From assembly GCF_035946395.1 (NCBI RefSeq), contig NZ_DASYZI010000153.1, forward strand, positions 1 through 22,531: DNA of 22,531 nucleotides, in the 5' to 3' direction. Position 1 is the stretch's first letter; every line of letters begins with the position of its first letter. Below, piece by piece: positions 7,205 through 14,897 of the stretch. Source of the DNA: Actinocrinis sp035946395 (GTDB lineage Bacteria; Actinomycetota; Actinomycetes; Streptomycetales; Catenulisporaceae). A model generated the notes under the pieces. That model was not told where the DNA came from. It was given only the letters and a program-made list of their open reading frames with translations, and did no database searches. The position numbers were made by a program, and so were the translations under genes.

Positions 7205-8253
7205 CGAGTGTGGCGGTAGCCGAGCATCGCGGTGGCGGTGGACAGTACGGGGAAAGCGGCCGGGACAGGGACGAGTTCGCGCGGCTGAGCGAGCCGTTCC
7301 GCCACGAGTTGCTGGTCTACTGCTACCGCATGCTCGGCTCCGTGCACGACGCCGAGGACCTCGTTCAGGAGGTCTATCTGCGTGCTTGGCGTTCTTACGC
7401 GCAGTTCGAGGCACGCGCGTCGCTGCGCACGTGGCTGTACCGCATCGCGACCAACACGTGCCTGAACGCGTTGCAGCACAGTAGCCGCCGCGTGCTGCCA
7501 TCCGGGCTCGGTCACGCCTCTGACGCGCCGGAGGTGCCGTCGACGTTCAGCGCCGAAGTGCCGTGGCTGGAGCCGCTGCCGGACCGGATGATCGGCACCC
7601 TGCCGGACGACCCGGCCGCCGTCGTGGCGTTCCGCGCGGGTATCCGGCTCGCGCTGATCGCCGCGTTGCAGCACCTTCCGGGGCGGCAGCGCGCGGTGCT
7701 ATTGCTGCGCGAGACGCTGAGCATGTCGACGGCGCAGATCGCCGAGCAGCTGGGCATGACCGCGGCCGCGGTCAACAGCTCACTGCAACGCGCCCGCGCC
7801 CGGCTCGACGCGCTCGCGCCGGCCAGCGAGGAGATCGCGGAGCCCGACGATCCCGGCCGCCGCGCGCTGCTCGACCGCTACGCGAAGGCGTTCGAGAGCG
7901 CCGACGTCGACGCGCTCACCCGGCTGTTCACCGAGGACGCCGTCGTCGAGATGCCTCCGGCACCGCAGTGGTTCACCGGGCACGCGATGGTCGCGCGCTT
8001 CTTCGCGTACCGCTTCACCAAGCGGCCCGGGCGGATTCGGCTGGTGCCCACCTCGGCCAACAGGCAGCCCGCGTTCGCGTCGTATCGCCGGCTCGACGAC
8101 GGGACGTTCGAAGCGCAGCACGTTCAGGTGCTCACGCTCTCCGAGAGCGGCATCAGCCACGCGACCGCGTTCACCGAGAACAAGAGGTTGATCAGGCTCT
8201 TCGGCATGCCGCTGACTGCGACGGCCGAGGAGCTCGACCGGCTTCAGCCGTAG
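7201..8253 (+). CDS. ECF sigma factor with C-terminal SnoaL-like domain (ECF56/SigX5-like)
   Basis: The 350-residue protein has sigma region 2 at about 27-95 (LVYCYRMLGSVHDAEDLVQE, RTWLYRIATNTCLNAL), a linker with the VPWLEPLPDRM signature, sigma region 4 at about 150-207 (LPGRQRAVLLLRETLSMSTAQIAEQL, helix-turn-helix), and an extra SnoaL_2-like domain at about 222-340 (VVEMPPAPQWFTGHAMVARFF). This layout matches the TIGR02960/ECF56 type, in which the fused C-terminal domain, not a separate anti-sigma factor, is thought to control activity. No anti-sigma gene lies next to it. GTG start overlaps the exporter stop (GTGA); AAGGAG lies upstream. It may direct transcription of its own operon, which is an inference. 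Confidence 0.9.
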   Translation: MTSVAVAEHRGGGGQYGESGRDRDEFARLSEPFRHELLVYCYRMLGSVHDAEDLVQEVYLRAWRSYAQFEARASLRTWLYRIATNTCLNALQHSSRRVLPSGLGHASDAPEVPSTFSAEVPWLEPLPDRMIGTLPDDPAAVVAFRAGIRLALIAALQHLPGRQRAVLLLRETLSMSTAQIAEQLGMTAAAVNSSLQRARARLDALAPASEEIAEPDDPGRRALLDRYAKAFESADVDALTRLFTEDAVVEMPPAPQWFTGHAMVARFFAYRFTKRPGRIRLVPTSANRQPAFASYRRLDDGTFEAQHVQVLTLSESGISHATAFTENKRLIRLFGMPLTATAEELDRLQP

Positions 8254-8258
8254 TTCCT

Positions 8259-10028
8259 TCAGCCGTAGACCTCGTGCACGTTGTCCTTCGGCGTGGGCTG
8301 CATGTGTCCGGCCGGACCGGCGGCGAACGCCCGGAGCAGGTTCTCCGTCGTGCGTGAAACGAACGCGGCCGTGCGGCGGTCCATGTCGTGGTCGGTGCGG
8401 TCGTCGCGCGTGTCGGCCATCAGGCCTTCGACCCAGCGCATCGTGCCGGATGCGAACACCCCGGCGCCGCTCGGCACCGTGTAGTACGCGGCGTCCGCGT
8501 GGCTTGACCTGCCGTTACAGACCAGCGGCGAGTGCGCGATGATCTGGATCGGCCGCGGCGTGGGCTGGTCCGGGGTGACCCGGTCGTACTCGACCCCGAC
8601 CAGGTGCGCGAAGCTGTCGCCGTTCTTCACCCCGGTGCCCTGGAACAGCCAGTGGTCGGCGGCGTGCACCACGAACGGCGCGTCCGCCGGGTAGCCCTCG
8701 TAAAGCACGCCGGTCATCGAGGACTCCGGGTCCGCGGCCGGCGCGGCCCGGTAGTCGGTGGTGACCTGCGCGGGTTCCCTGTCGTAGAGCGGGTCCATCG
8801 TGTACGCGGTCTTGTAGCAGATCAGCTGCCGGTTGGCGCCGACCGGCGAGGAGCCGAAGCGGATGCGCCGGAAGCAGGTGTTCGCGCCGAGGAAGGCGAT
8901 GTTCACGCCCGCGTCCCTGGCCTTGGTGACCGATGCGCGCTGCTGCGGCGTCCAATACTCGTCGTGGCCGAGGCTGATCACGGCGCGCGCCGCGTTGAGT
9001 ACCGACGGGTCGTTGTGCACGTCGATCCCGGTCGTATACGCGAGCGGCAACCGCAGCCGCTCCGCCAGAGCCACCGCGGCCCGCTCGTACACCATGAACC
9101 GGTCGGCCCCGTCGTTCTCGTACGGCCGGTCAAAGCTCACGACGTAGGACCGGGTGTCGTACGAACCATCCGGTCCCTGGTACAGGTTGTAGCCGCCCCA
9201 GAGGTTGTACGCCTGCCAGGTGGCGGGGGCGTGCATGAGGACGACCCTGCCCGCGCCCGAGGTCGATCGTACGATCAACGGTATGTAGGACTGATGTCCG
9301 TCCGAGCCGTCGAGCCGCAGCAAATAGGCGCCCTCCGGCCAGCCGGTGGTGGGCACGGTCAGCGAGTTCTGCCACGCGGTGTGGACGGTCTTGGTTCCGG
9401 AGTCGAGCTGGGCGGCGCCCTGCTTCTTGCCGGGCACCGCGTCGGACTGCCACACGCGCCTCGCCTCGGCGCCCGCGTAGTAACCCATGCGGTAGGCGGA
9501 GACCCGGAACGTGGCCGACGCCGTCGACACGCGCAGCCCGACCGACTCGCCCGGAACGACGCTCACCTTGTCGGCGTAGCCCTCGATGGCGTGCGGCGGC
9601 GAACTGTTGATGATCCGCCAGTCGTTGTTGCCCGGGAGGTCCGCTTCGGCGACCGGTGCCGACGTGGTGCTCGTCGCGGCGCCGGTGGGTGGCGTCGAAC
9701 CGGCGGCTGCGGAGCCGGATGAGGGGCCGGAGCCGGAGTCGCCGTACCCGCCGATGACCGCCGCGCCGACGCCTGCTGCTCCGGCGACGGCCGCCGCGAC
9801 GCCGAGCACCCGCCTGCGGTCCATACCACCACGGCCCATACCACCGCGGTCGGTACTACGACGGTCTGTGCCACTGCGGTCCGTGTCACCGCGGTCTGTA
9901 CCACGGCGATACGTCTCGTCGCGGTCCGCAGTCTCGCGGTCGGCGTCGCGGTCTGACCTTTGCTTCCGCGCACTGTGTTGAGCGGCCATTTCACCTTGCC
10001 CGCCTGAGCCGTCACCCATCGCCGTCAA
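8259..10028 (-). CDS. Exported N,N-dimethylformamidase beta-subunit-like protein
   Basis: The 589-residue product has an unusual hydrophilic N-terminus with a five-residue repeat (TDRGD, TDRSG, TDRRS, TDRGG; about 44-63), then a twin-arginine-like signal (DRRRVLGVAAAVAGAAG, about 70-94), a Ser/Thr/Pro/Ala linker and a large domain from about 135 (NDWRIINSSPPHAIEGYADK, YRMGYYAG, WQAYNLWGGYNLY, ISLGHDEYWTPQQR, FLGANTCFRRIR). This domain is known from the C-terminal part of the N,N-dimethylformamidase large subunit and many secreted actinobacterial proteins of unknown substrate. No small subunit gene is adjacent. The start is uncertain: TTG 10028, ATG 10019 or ATG 9989 (AAGGTG just upstream). 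The gene ends five bases from the convergent sigma factor gene. Confidence 0.75.
   Translation of the reverse strand: MTAMGDGSGGQGEMAAQHSARKQRSDRDADRETADRDETYRRGTDRGDTDRSGTDRRSTDRGGMGRGGMDRRRVLGVAAAVAGAAGVGAAVIGGYGDSGSGPSSGSAAAGSTPPTGAATSTTSAPVAEADLPGNNDWRIINSSPPHAIEGYADKVSVVPGESVGLRVSTASATFRVSAYRMGYYAGAEARRVWQSDAVPGKKQGAAQLDSGTKTVHTAWQNSLTVPTTGWPEGAYLLRLDGSDGHQSYIPLIVRSTSGAGRVVLMHAPATWQAYNLWGGYNLYQGPDGSYDTRSYVVSFDRPYENDGADRFMVYERAAVALAERLRLPLAYTTGIDVHNDPSVLNAARAVISLGHDEYWTPQQRASVTKARDAGVNIAFLGANTCFRRIRFGSSPVGANRQLICYKTAYTMDPLYDREPAQVTTDYRAAPAADPESSMTGVLYEGYPADAPFVVHAADHWLFQGTGVKNGDSFAHLVGVEYDRVTPDQPTPRPIQIIAHSPLVCNGRSSHADAAYYTVPSGAGVFASGTMRWVEGLMADTRDDRTDHDMDRRTAAFVSRTTENLLRAFAAGPAGHMQPTPKDNVHEVYG
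9814..9948 (-). repeat. Nine-unit 15-bp tandem repeat inside a coding sequence
   Basis: Nine imperfect consecutive 15-bp units, consensus on the + strand close to CCGCGGTCxGTACCA. The period keeps the reading frame and produces the (T/M)DRxx pentapeptide array just before the twin-arginine-like signal of the exported protein. Confidence 0.75.
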
Positions 10029-10392
10029 CTCGTCCCGAGCCTAACCCGGCTCGCCTCGAACGGACGCGCGAGGTGTCGACCCGGTTGCTCAAGTCCTTCG
10101 GATGGCACTGTGCTCGGATGGCGCTGTCCTCGAATGGCACTGCACTCGGAAGCTGCTGCCCTTGGATGCCGCCGCCGCATGGGCCTGTAACTGGTGCCGG
10201 TGGCGTTGCCGTGGCGCGACGCGGACCCATCGCGTGCGGCAGACATTATCTGACGGTGCGTATAACAACCGCAGTAGCGAGGAAATCAACCGTCCGTTGG
10301 ACGTCCCCAGAGGTCATCGCCATTTAACGTTCTCGACCGTACGGCGGAAAGCGGCAGGCTCGCCGGAAACGAAGAAGATACGGAGCATCATC
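10029..10392. other. Intergenic region between divergent genes, with tandem repeat
   Basis: About 360 bp separate the exported dimethylformamidase-like gene from the WXG100-like gene, and both promoters should lie here. The left half is occupied by five 16-bp repeats (10098-10177). I could not identify convincing -35/-10 pairs. Confidence 0.5.
10098..10177 (+). repeat. Five-unit 16-bp tandem repeat in intergenic DNA
   Basis: Units TCGGATGGCACTGTGC, TCGGATGGCGCTGTCC, TCGAATGGCACTGCAC, TCGGAAGCTGCTGCCC and TTGGATGCCGCCGCCG follow each other without gaps. Divergence rises toward the right end. The unit length is not a multiple of three, consistent with non-coding DNA. Confidence 0.75.
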
Positions 10393-10731
10393 GTGGTCGA
10401 CGGAACCGTCAAGGTCACAGCTGAGGCGGAAATGCACATCCATCAACTGGCCGCACTCCTCAACGGACCGCTGACAGACGTCCTGAACCAGATCGTCGCG
10501 CACGGCCTCGCCCTGACCGACCCCAACGTCTGGGCCGGCCAGGCGGCGTCCATCTTCGCCAACGAGGTGTGGCCGCAGGTGCAGTCGCTGCTGAGCCAGG
10601 TGAACGGCTCGCTGAACCAGGTCCAGTCGCAGGTGGCGGGCGTCCTCGCCAGCGTCACCGCGGCCGGCTCCGGCGGTATCGGCGTCGACGTGTCCGCCAC
10701 GGCGGGTGTGGGTGTGACGGTCAGCCTGTAG
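10393..10731 (+). CDS. Small WXG100-like protein
   Basis: The 112-residue product contains two predicted amphipathic helices around a W-A-G turn (LTDPNVWAGQAASIFANEVW) followed by a Gln/Leu/Val heptad-like helix and a glycine/alanine/valine-rich tail. Size and the WxG turn flanked by helices match WXG100/ESAT-6-like proteins, and actinobacterial members often read PNxWxGxxAxxFxxEVWPQ at this point. Such proteins are usually exported by type VII systems or act as small dimeric partners. No type VII component is in this window, so it would be an orphan. I chose GTG 10393 because CGGAG stands at 10381-10385; the frame is open further upstream but crosses the 16-bp repeats. The family assignment rests on pattern only. 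Confidence 0.6.
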   Translation: MVDGTVKVTAEAEMHIHQLAALLNGPLTDVLNQIVAHGLALTDPNVWAGQAASIFANEVWPQVQSLLSQVNGSLNQVQSQVAGVLASVTAAGSGGIGVDVSATAGVGVTVSL

Positions 10732-10793
10732 GTGTGAATGCCGAGACCGGTATCGGGTCGACGTGACGTGACGTCACCGCAGCCGGATGCCGG

Positions 10794-11468
10794 TCAGGTA
10801 CTGGCCAGGGCGGCGTAGACGACGACGTTGTCGAGGTAGTGCCCCGCGGCGAACGCGCCGCCGCAGGTGATCAGGCGCAGCTCCGGGTCGGGGCGCGCGC
10901 CGTAGACGTCGGTGGTGGGAAAGGCGTCCTTCGGATAGTTCTGGACCGTCATCACATGGAACGTGACGCGCCGTCCGTCGCTCAAACCGATCGTGACGGC
11001 GTCGCCCTGCTTCAGAGCCTTGAGATTGAAGAACACCGCCGGGCCGCGGAACGAGTCGACGTGCCCTGCGATCACCGCGGGCCCGTCCTGGCCGGGCACC
11101 GGGCCGCCGGTGTACCACCCCGCCTGCGTCAGGTTGGTCGGCGCCTCCAGCGCGCCGGTCGAGTCCAACCCGAGCATTTGCAGCGTCGTGTGCACGTTGA
11201 TCGCCGGGATGTCGACGGACACCGGCTTGACCGCCGCGCTCGGCGTCGCAGAACTGCTCGGAGCGCTCGCCGGGGCGGAGGGCGACGAGGGCGAGGCCTC
11301 GATCGTCACCGCGGCCGACGCGCGGCCGGCGGTGCCGTGGTGGGAAAGCACCCACAGGCCGGCGCCCGCCACGGCGGCCAGCACCACGGCGATGGTGCCG
11401 ATCTTCCCGGCCGGCCGTCGTCTGCCGAACCAGGACCACGGTCTCGCGTGCTTGGGCTTCCAGCTCAT
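10794..11468 (-). CDS. Class F-like sortase
   Basis: The 224-residue protein has a basic N-terminus, one membrane anchor (about 23-42), a Ser/Pro/Ala-rich linker (about 58-80) and a sortase domain. The catalytic His is H136 in VIAGHVDSFRG and the catalytic Cys is C202 in LRLITCGGAF. The domain contains the IPAINVHTTLQ start typical of class E/F enzymes. The C-terminal strand reads YLDNVVVYA; many relatives have an Arg after the Tyr, so the third catalytic residue is not obvious. Sortases join secreted proteins with a C-terminal sorting motif to cell-wall precursors or pili. It is the last gene of a leftward operon, 46 bp after the DUF4397 gene, its likely partner or substrate. Confidence 0.88.
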   Translation of the reverse strand: MSWKPKHARPWSWFGRRRPAGKIGTIAVVLAAVAGAGLWVLSHHGTAGRASAAVTIEASPSSPSAPASAPSSSATPSAAVKPVSVDIPAINVHTTLQMLGLDSTGALEAPTNLTQAGWYTGGPVPGQDGPAVIAGHVDSFRGPAVFFNLKALKQGDAVTIGLSDGRRVTFHVMTVQNYPKDAFPTTDVYGARPDPELRLITCGGAFAAGHYLDNVVVYAALAST

Positions 11469-11514
11469 GGCCGGCCCGGTCCGCTCAGCTGCGGCCTGCC
11501 CACTTGTGGCCTGC

Positions 11515-12399
11515 TCACTTGCGGCGCTGCCGGGAGAGCCCGAACAGCACCGCCACGACCGCGGCGATCAGCAGCACACCCCAGCCGGCCGGGACGACGG
11601 ATCCGCGGCCCTGCTGCGTGGTCGGGCCGGCCGGCTGCGTCGGTGCGCCGGTCGGCTGGGCCGCGGTGCCGCCGAAGCCGGTGTTGACTCCGCCCTTGGG
11701 CAGGACGCTGGTTCCGGTCGCGTCGCTGAGGTCGAGTATCTGCGGGCTGCCACCGGCCCCGTCGAGCACGGCCAGGGTGTATGTGCTGCCTGCGGCGAAG
11801 TCCAGCTGTGCGGTCTTGTCGCCGGCCTGCGTGGAGACGCGCACGGCGCCGACGCCCGGATCGAGCGTCTGATAGGCGGTGACGTCCGGGAAGCGCAGGC
11901 CGGTCGCGAGCGTCTCACCGCCCGCGTCGACGGACGCCGTCGGGTTGTGTAGTGAGGCCTCGATGATGCGCACGCTGACTTTGCCCGGCGGCGTGTCGAG
12001 GTTGTCGCTGAGCACCTTGAGGGTGAGCGCCGAGGCCGTGCCGAGACCGGCGACTGTGTACGCCCGGCCCGCGGTCACGTCGACCTGAGTACTGATCACG
12101 GGGTCCGCGGTCGCCGCGTCGCCGGCCGCGCGCATGGCCACCAGATAGTCGCCGGGCGCCAGCGATTCGTACGGCGAGAGCGTTCCGTAGGCGACGTGCT
12201 TGAGCGTCAGCTGGGCGGTCGTGCCGCCGTACGGGTACAGGTACACGTCGACCGGCGGCGTGTCGGGGGAGAGGTGGGCGAGCCGGACCCAGCCGATCGT
12301 GGACGTGGTGTCGGCGGCGGTGGCCGTCGGCGGGAGCAGGAAGGCGAACGTCAGTGCTGTGAGACAGGCGGTCGTCCGCCTGCGGATCCGTGCGCTCAT
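11515..12399 (-). CDS. Secreted DUF4397 protein with C-terminal membrane anchor
   Basis: The 294-residue product has a signal peptide (RIRRRTTACLTALTFAFLLP, cleavage probably near ATAA-D), two DUF4397-type beta-rich segments (VRLAHLSPDTPPVDVYLYPY and VSVRIIEASLHNPTASVDA), a Pro/Thr/Gln-rich linker, then a hydrophobic helix (WGVLLIAAVVAVLFGL) and a basic tail SRQRRK. The helix plus basic tail is the layout of a sortase substrate, but no canonical LPxTG stands before it; the nearest candidate is LPKGG followed by VNTG, about 60 residues from the end. ATG 12399 is preceded by GGAG. The gene lies between the unknown membrane protein and the sortase in one operon. DUF4397 proteins beside class F sortases are a recurring actinobacterial pair. 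Confidence 0.85.
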   Translation of the reverse strand: MSARIRRRTTACLTALTFAFLLPPTATAADTTSTIGWVRLAHLSPDTPPVDVYLYPYGGTTAQLTLKHVAYGTLSPYESLAPGDYLVAMRAAGDAATADPVISTQVDVTAGRAYTVAGLGTASALTLKVLSDNLDTPPGKVSVRIIEASLHNPTASVDAGGETLATGLRFPDVTAYQTLDPGVGAVRVSTQAGDKTAQLDFAAGSTYTLAVLDGAGGSPQILDLSDATGTSVLPKGGVNTGFGGTAAQPTGAPTQPAGPTTQQGRGSVVPAGWGVLLIAAVVAVLFGLSRQRRK

Positions 12400-12446
12400 C
12401 GGCTGGCTCCGGTGAAGACTGCGGGGCGCGATGGCGCCCGGCTGGA

Positions 12447-13439
12447 TCAGGGCTTTGCGCCGGGGATCAAGCCGAGCGGTTCGGGTTGCTCGAAGGCGAT
12501 CCTCAGGCCGCCGGTCTCGGCGACGGCGGCCGCGGGGCGGTACGGCGCCTGTTGCGAGGCCAGCAGGGTGAGCAGCGCCCGGGCCTGTGCCGAGTCCCCG
12601 GTGGCCGAGACGCCGTCCACCGCGGAGATGATCATCGTCGCGGTGGGGACGTCCTGGCCCGCGCCGGGGGCCGGTGCGTCGAAGGAGGAGACGGTGATCT
12701 TGTGCGAGGCGCTGATCAGGGCGAGCAGGGAGCACAGCCGGCTGTCCACCATGCCGTTGGCCAGCGTGTCGGCGTCCCCGGGGTCGATCAGCGTGATCCG
12801 CGGGTTGCGCGCGAGGCTCGAACCGACCCGCTCGCGGTAGCCGCGATCCAGCATGAGCAGCCGCGCGTAGTCGTCGGTTCCCTTCAGCGCGACGGTCGTC
12901 ACCTCGACCTCGCCGTCGCCGTTGCCGAACGCGGCGAGCGGTTCCGGAGAGGTGATCGTGCTCAGCGCGGTGCCGAGGGCCTTGCGCGACGCCGCTGTCG
13001 TGACCACGACCTGGGCGGCTTCGACGCCGTTGATGTCCGGCACGGCGGCGACCAGGACCACGGACCGCACGCCGTCCTGGCTCAGCAGGTCGCAGATGGT
13101 CACGTCGCAGGCGACCACGCGGCCCGGCCCGGCGTTGGTCACGACCCACTGCGCGGCCTGGATCTCGGCCGGGGTCGCGCCGGGCACGGCCGACGCGGTC
13201 GCGCCGCTCGGCGACGGCGAGAAGGCGGTCGTGGCCGTGGCGTCGCGGTGGGTCGAGAGGACGGCGGCGGCGCCGCTGGCGGCCAGCGCGACGACGATCA
13301 AAGCGCTGATGATCATCTGCCGGCGCGGTCGCCGCAACCGGAAAACGAGCCCGGACCGCCGCTCGGCGTGCTCAGCCTCTTGGCGCGTATCGAGCATCCG
13401 CTCGATCGCCTCGGACTGGCCCCTCGGGTCGTTCGGCAC
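12447..13439 (-). CDS. Membrane-anchored protein of sortase-DUF4397 operon, function unknown
   Basis: The 330-residue product has a short charged N-terminus (PNDPRGQSEAIERMLDTRQE), one membrane helix (MIISALIVVALAASGAAAVL, about 40-60), a Ser/Thr/Ala linker and an extracellular alpha/beta domain with WVVTNAGPGRVVACDVTIC, a paired-cysteine element, LARNPRITL and MVDSRLCSLLALISASHKI. From memory, proteins with this VACD..xC and RNPRI pattern precede DUF4397 and sortase genes in Streptomyces, but I know no assigned function. GTG 13439 was chosen because GAGGGGGG lies seven bases upstream; the frame is open to 13628 but that part is cysteine-rich and unlike a protein start. It is the first gene of the operon; the next starts 47 bp later. 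Confidence 0.75.
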   Translation of the reverse strand: MPNDPRGQSEAIERMLDTRQEAEHAERRSGLVFRLRRPRRQMIISALIVVALAASGAAAVLSTHRDATATTAFSPSPSGATASAVPGATPAEIQAAQWVVTNAGPGRVVACDVTICDLLSQDGVRSVVLVAAVPDINGVEAAQVVVTTAASRKALGTALSTITSPEPLAAFGNGDGEVEVTTVALKGTDDYARLLMLDRGYRERVGSSLARNPRITLIDPGDADTLANGMVDSRLCSLLALISASHKITVSSFDAPAPGAGQDVPTATMIISAVDGVSATGDSAQARALLTLLASQQAPYRPAAAVAETGGLRIAFEQPEPLGLIPGAKP

Positions 13440-13889
13440 GCGCACACCCCCCTCGGCATACGGTGAAATCAGTGTTCGACAACAGCGGAGTGATCGCCGT
13501 GTGACGGCCGCCCTCACAGGCCGGTTCCCGCACTCTGCCACAGATTGGCAGCAGTACCCGCGGAAAGGAAGAAGTGGTGACCGTCCTGGAACAAAACGAG
13601 CAGGCCGCTGCTCGCAGACCATGAACATAGCCGCCTATAGCAGCCGAAAGCCGGACGTCTGCCGGACTTCCGGGCAATACCGGAACGCGCTGAGTATTAG
13701 ACTCCTGACTCAACGTTACAGCATCGCCGGGATCGGCGTGCCGGTTGAACTGCGCATGACCGCCGGGTGAACCGTGACACGTCGGACTATATGGATCTAC
13801 AAACTTGTAGTAGTTTCGGGCGGTCAAGTCGTGCCGGCGCCGCGCGCCGTCGCACCCATACCGTCCGCCACGAGAACCGGGTTGATCGC
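13440..13889. other. 450-bp divergent intergenic region
   Basis: This region separates the leftward sortase operon from the undecaprenyl-diphosphatase gene and must hold both promoters. It is less GC-rich than its surroundings. It contains a possible 15-codon leader (13577-13624) after a good ribosome site, and a CTACAA-AC-TTGTAG dyad at 13797-13810. No larger gene is convincing. Confidence 0.5.
13797..13810. promoter_or_regulatory. Dyad-symmetric possible operator upstream of uppP
   Basis: CTACAA and TTGTAG arms separated by two bases, in an AT-richer stretch next to TATATGG, 80-93 bp before the GTG start. The symmetry and position suggest an operator; no regulator can be named. Confidence 0.35.
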
Positions 13890-14879
13890 GTGACCGAACT
13901 GTCGTACCTCCAGGCAATCGTCATCGGCCTCCTACAGGGGGTCACCGAGCTGTTCCCGATCTCCAGCCTGGGGCACTCGGTGCTGGTGCCCGCGTGGATC
14001 GGCGGGTCCTGGCAGCACCTGGTCACCGAGAACTCCTCGAAGACCTCGGAGCAGTCCCCTTACCTGGCGTTCATCGTGGCGCTGCACGTGGCCACCGCGC
14101 TGGCGCTGATCACGTTCTACTGGCGCGACTGGGTGCGCATCATCACCGCGCTGATCACCACGCTGCGCACCCGCCGGATCGAGACGTCCACCGAGCGGCT
14201 GGCCTGGCTGCTGGTGATCGCGACCATCCCGGTCGGCCTCACCGGCCTGGCGCTGGAACACACCTTCCGCACCTTGTTCGCCAAGCCCCTCGCGGCCTCG
14301 ATCTTCCTCACGATCAACGGCGTGATCCTCTTCGGCGCCGAGCGGCTGCGCAAGCGGGCCGAGCAGGCGCCCGCCGCCGCGACGGAACTGGTCGGCGTCG
14401 GCGCGGGTGTGTCCGCCGCCGGTGACGTGGGGGTCGCCGACGGCGGACGGCGCGCCGCCACCCCCGCTGCGGCACAGGTCGGCGGACGTCGGCAGCTGGA
14501 GACGCTGGGCTACAAGGAGGCCGGGATCATCGGCCTGTTCCAGACCTTCGCGCTGCTGGCCGGGATCAGCCGTTCGGGTATCACCATGGCCGCGGGCCTG
14601 CTGCGCGGCCTGAGCCACGAGGACGCCGCGAAGTTCTCCTTCCTGCTGGCCACCCCGGTCATCCTGGCCGCCGGCGTGCTCAAACTGCCCAGTCTCGCCG
14701 GGCCCGCCGGAGCGCACATCCACGGCCAGATCGTGGCCGGCTTCCTGACCGCCGGGATCGCCGCCTACCTGTCCGTCAGATTCCTCACCCGCTACTTCAC
14801 CACCCGCACGCTGACCCCGTTCGCCGTCTACTGCCTGCTCGGCGGCGCGATCAGCATCGGCTGGTTCGCCACGCACTGA
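13890..14879 (+). CDS. uppP: Undecaprenyl-diphosphatase (UppP/BacA family)
   Basis: The 329-residue polytopic membrane enzyme removes a phosphate from undecaprenyl diphosphate so that the lipid carrier can be reused for peptidoglycan and wall-glycan synthesis; overproduction often gives bacitracin resistance. The first signature is at residues 15-31 (LQGVTELFPISSLGHSV) with Q16/E20 in place of the Q/ExxxE catalytic pair. The second, AGISRSG at 224-230, carries the essential SRS but has Ala where the usual motif has Pro (PGxSRSG). An Ala/Gly-rich insert (about 172-207) sits between them. GTG 13890 opens the usual short N-terminus (TELSYLQAIVIGLLQG); the ribosome site is weak. It is transcribed away from the sortase operon and ends in a strong hairpin. 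Confidence 0.9.
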   Translation: MTELSYLQAIVIGLLQGVTELFPISSLGHSVLVPAWIGGSWQHLVTENSSKTSEQSPYLAFIVALHVATALALITFYWRDWVRIITALITTLRTRRIETSTERLAWLLVIATIPVGLTGLALEHTFRTLFAKPLAASIFLTINGVILFGAERLRKRAEQAPAAATELVGVGAGVSAAGDVGVADGGRRAATPAAAQVGGRRQLETLGYKEAGIIGLFQTFALLAGISRSGITMAAGLLRGLSHEDAAKFSFLLATPVILAAGVLKLPSLAGPAGAHIHGQIVAGFLTAGIAAYLSVRFLTRYFTTRTLTPFAVYCLLGGAISIGWFATH

Positions 14880-14897
14880 CCGGACCGGCACTGCTGC

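Noticed and set aside
8259..10028. True N,N-dimethylformamidase
   Set aside because: Only similarity to the beta-subunit C-terminal region is seen and no alpha-subunit gene is adjacent, so substrate and activity are not claimed.
12447..13628. Longer form of the first sortase-operon protein starting at 13628
   Set aside because: The extra 63 residues are cysteine/arginine-rich and unlike a signal or cytoplasmic start, while GTG 13439 has a good ribosome binding site.
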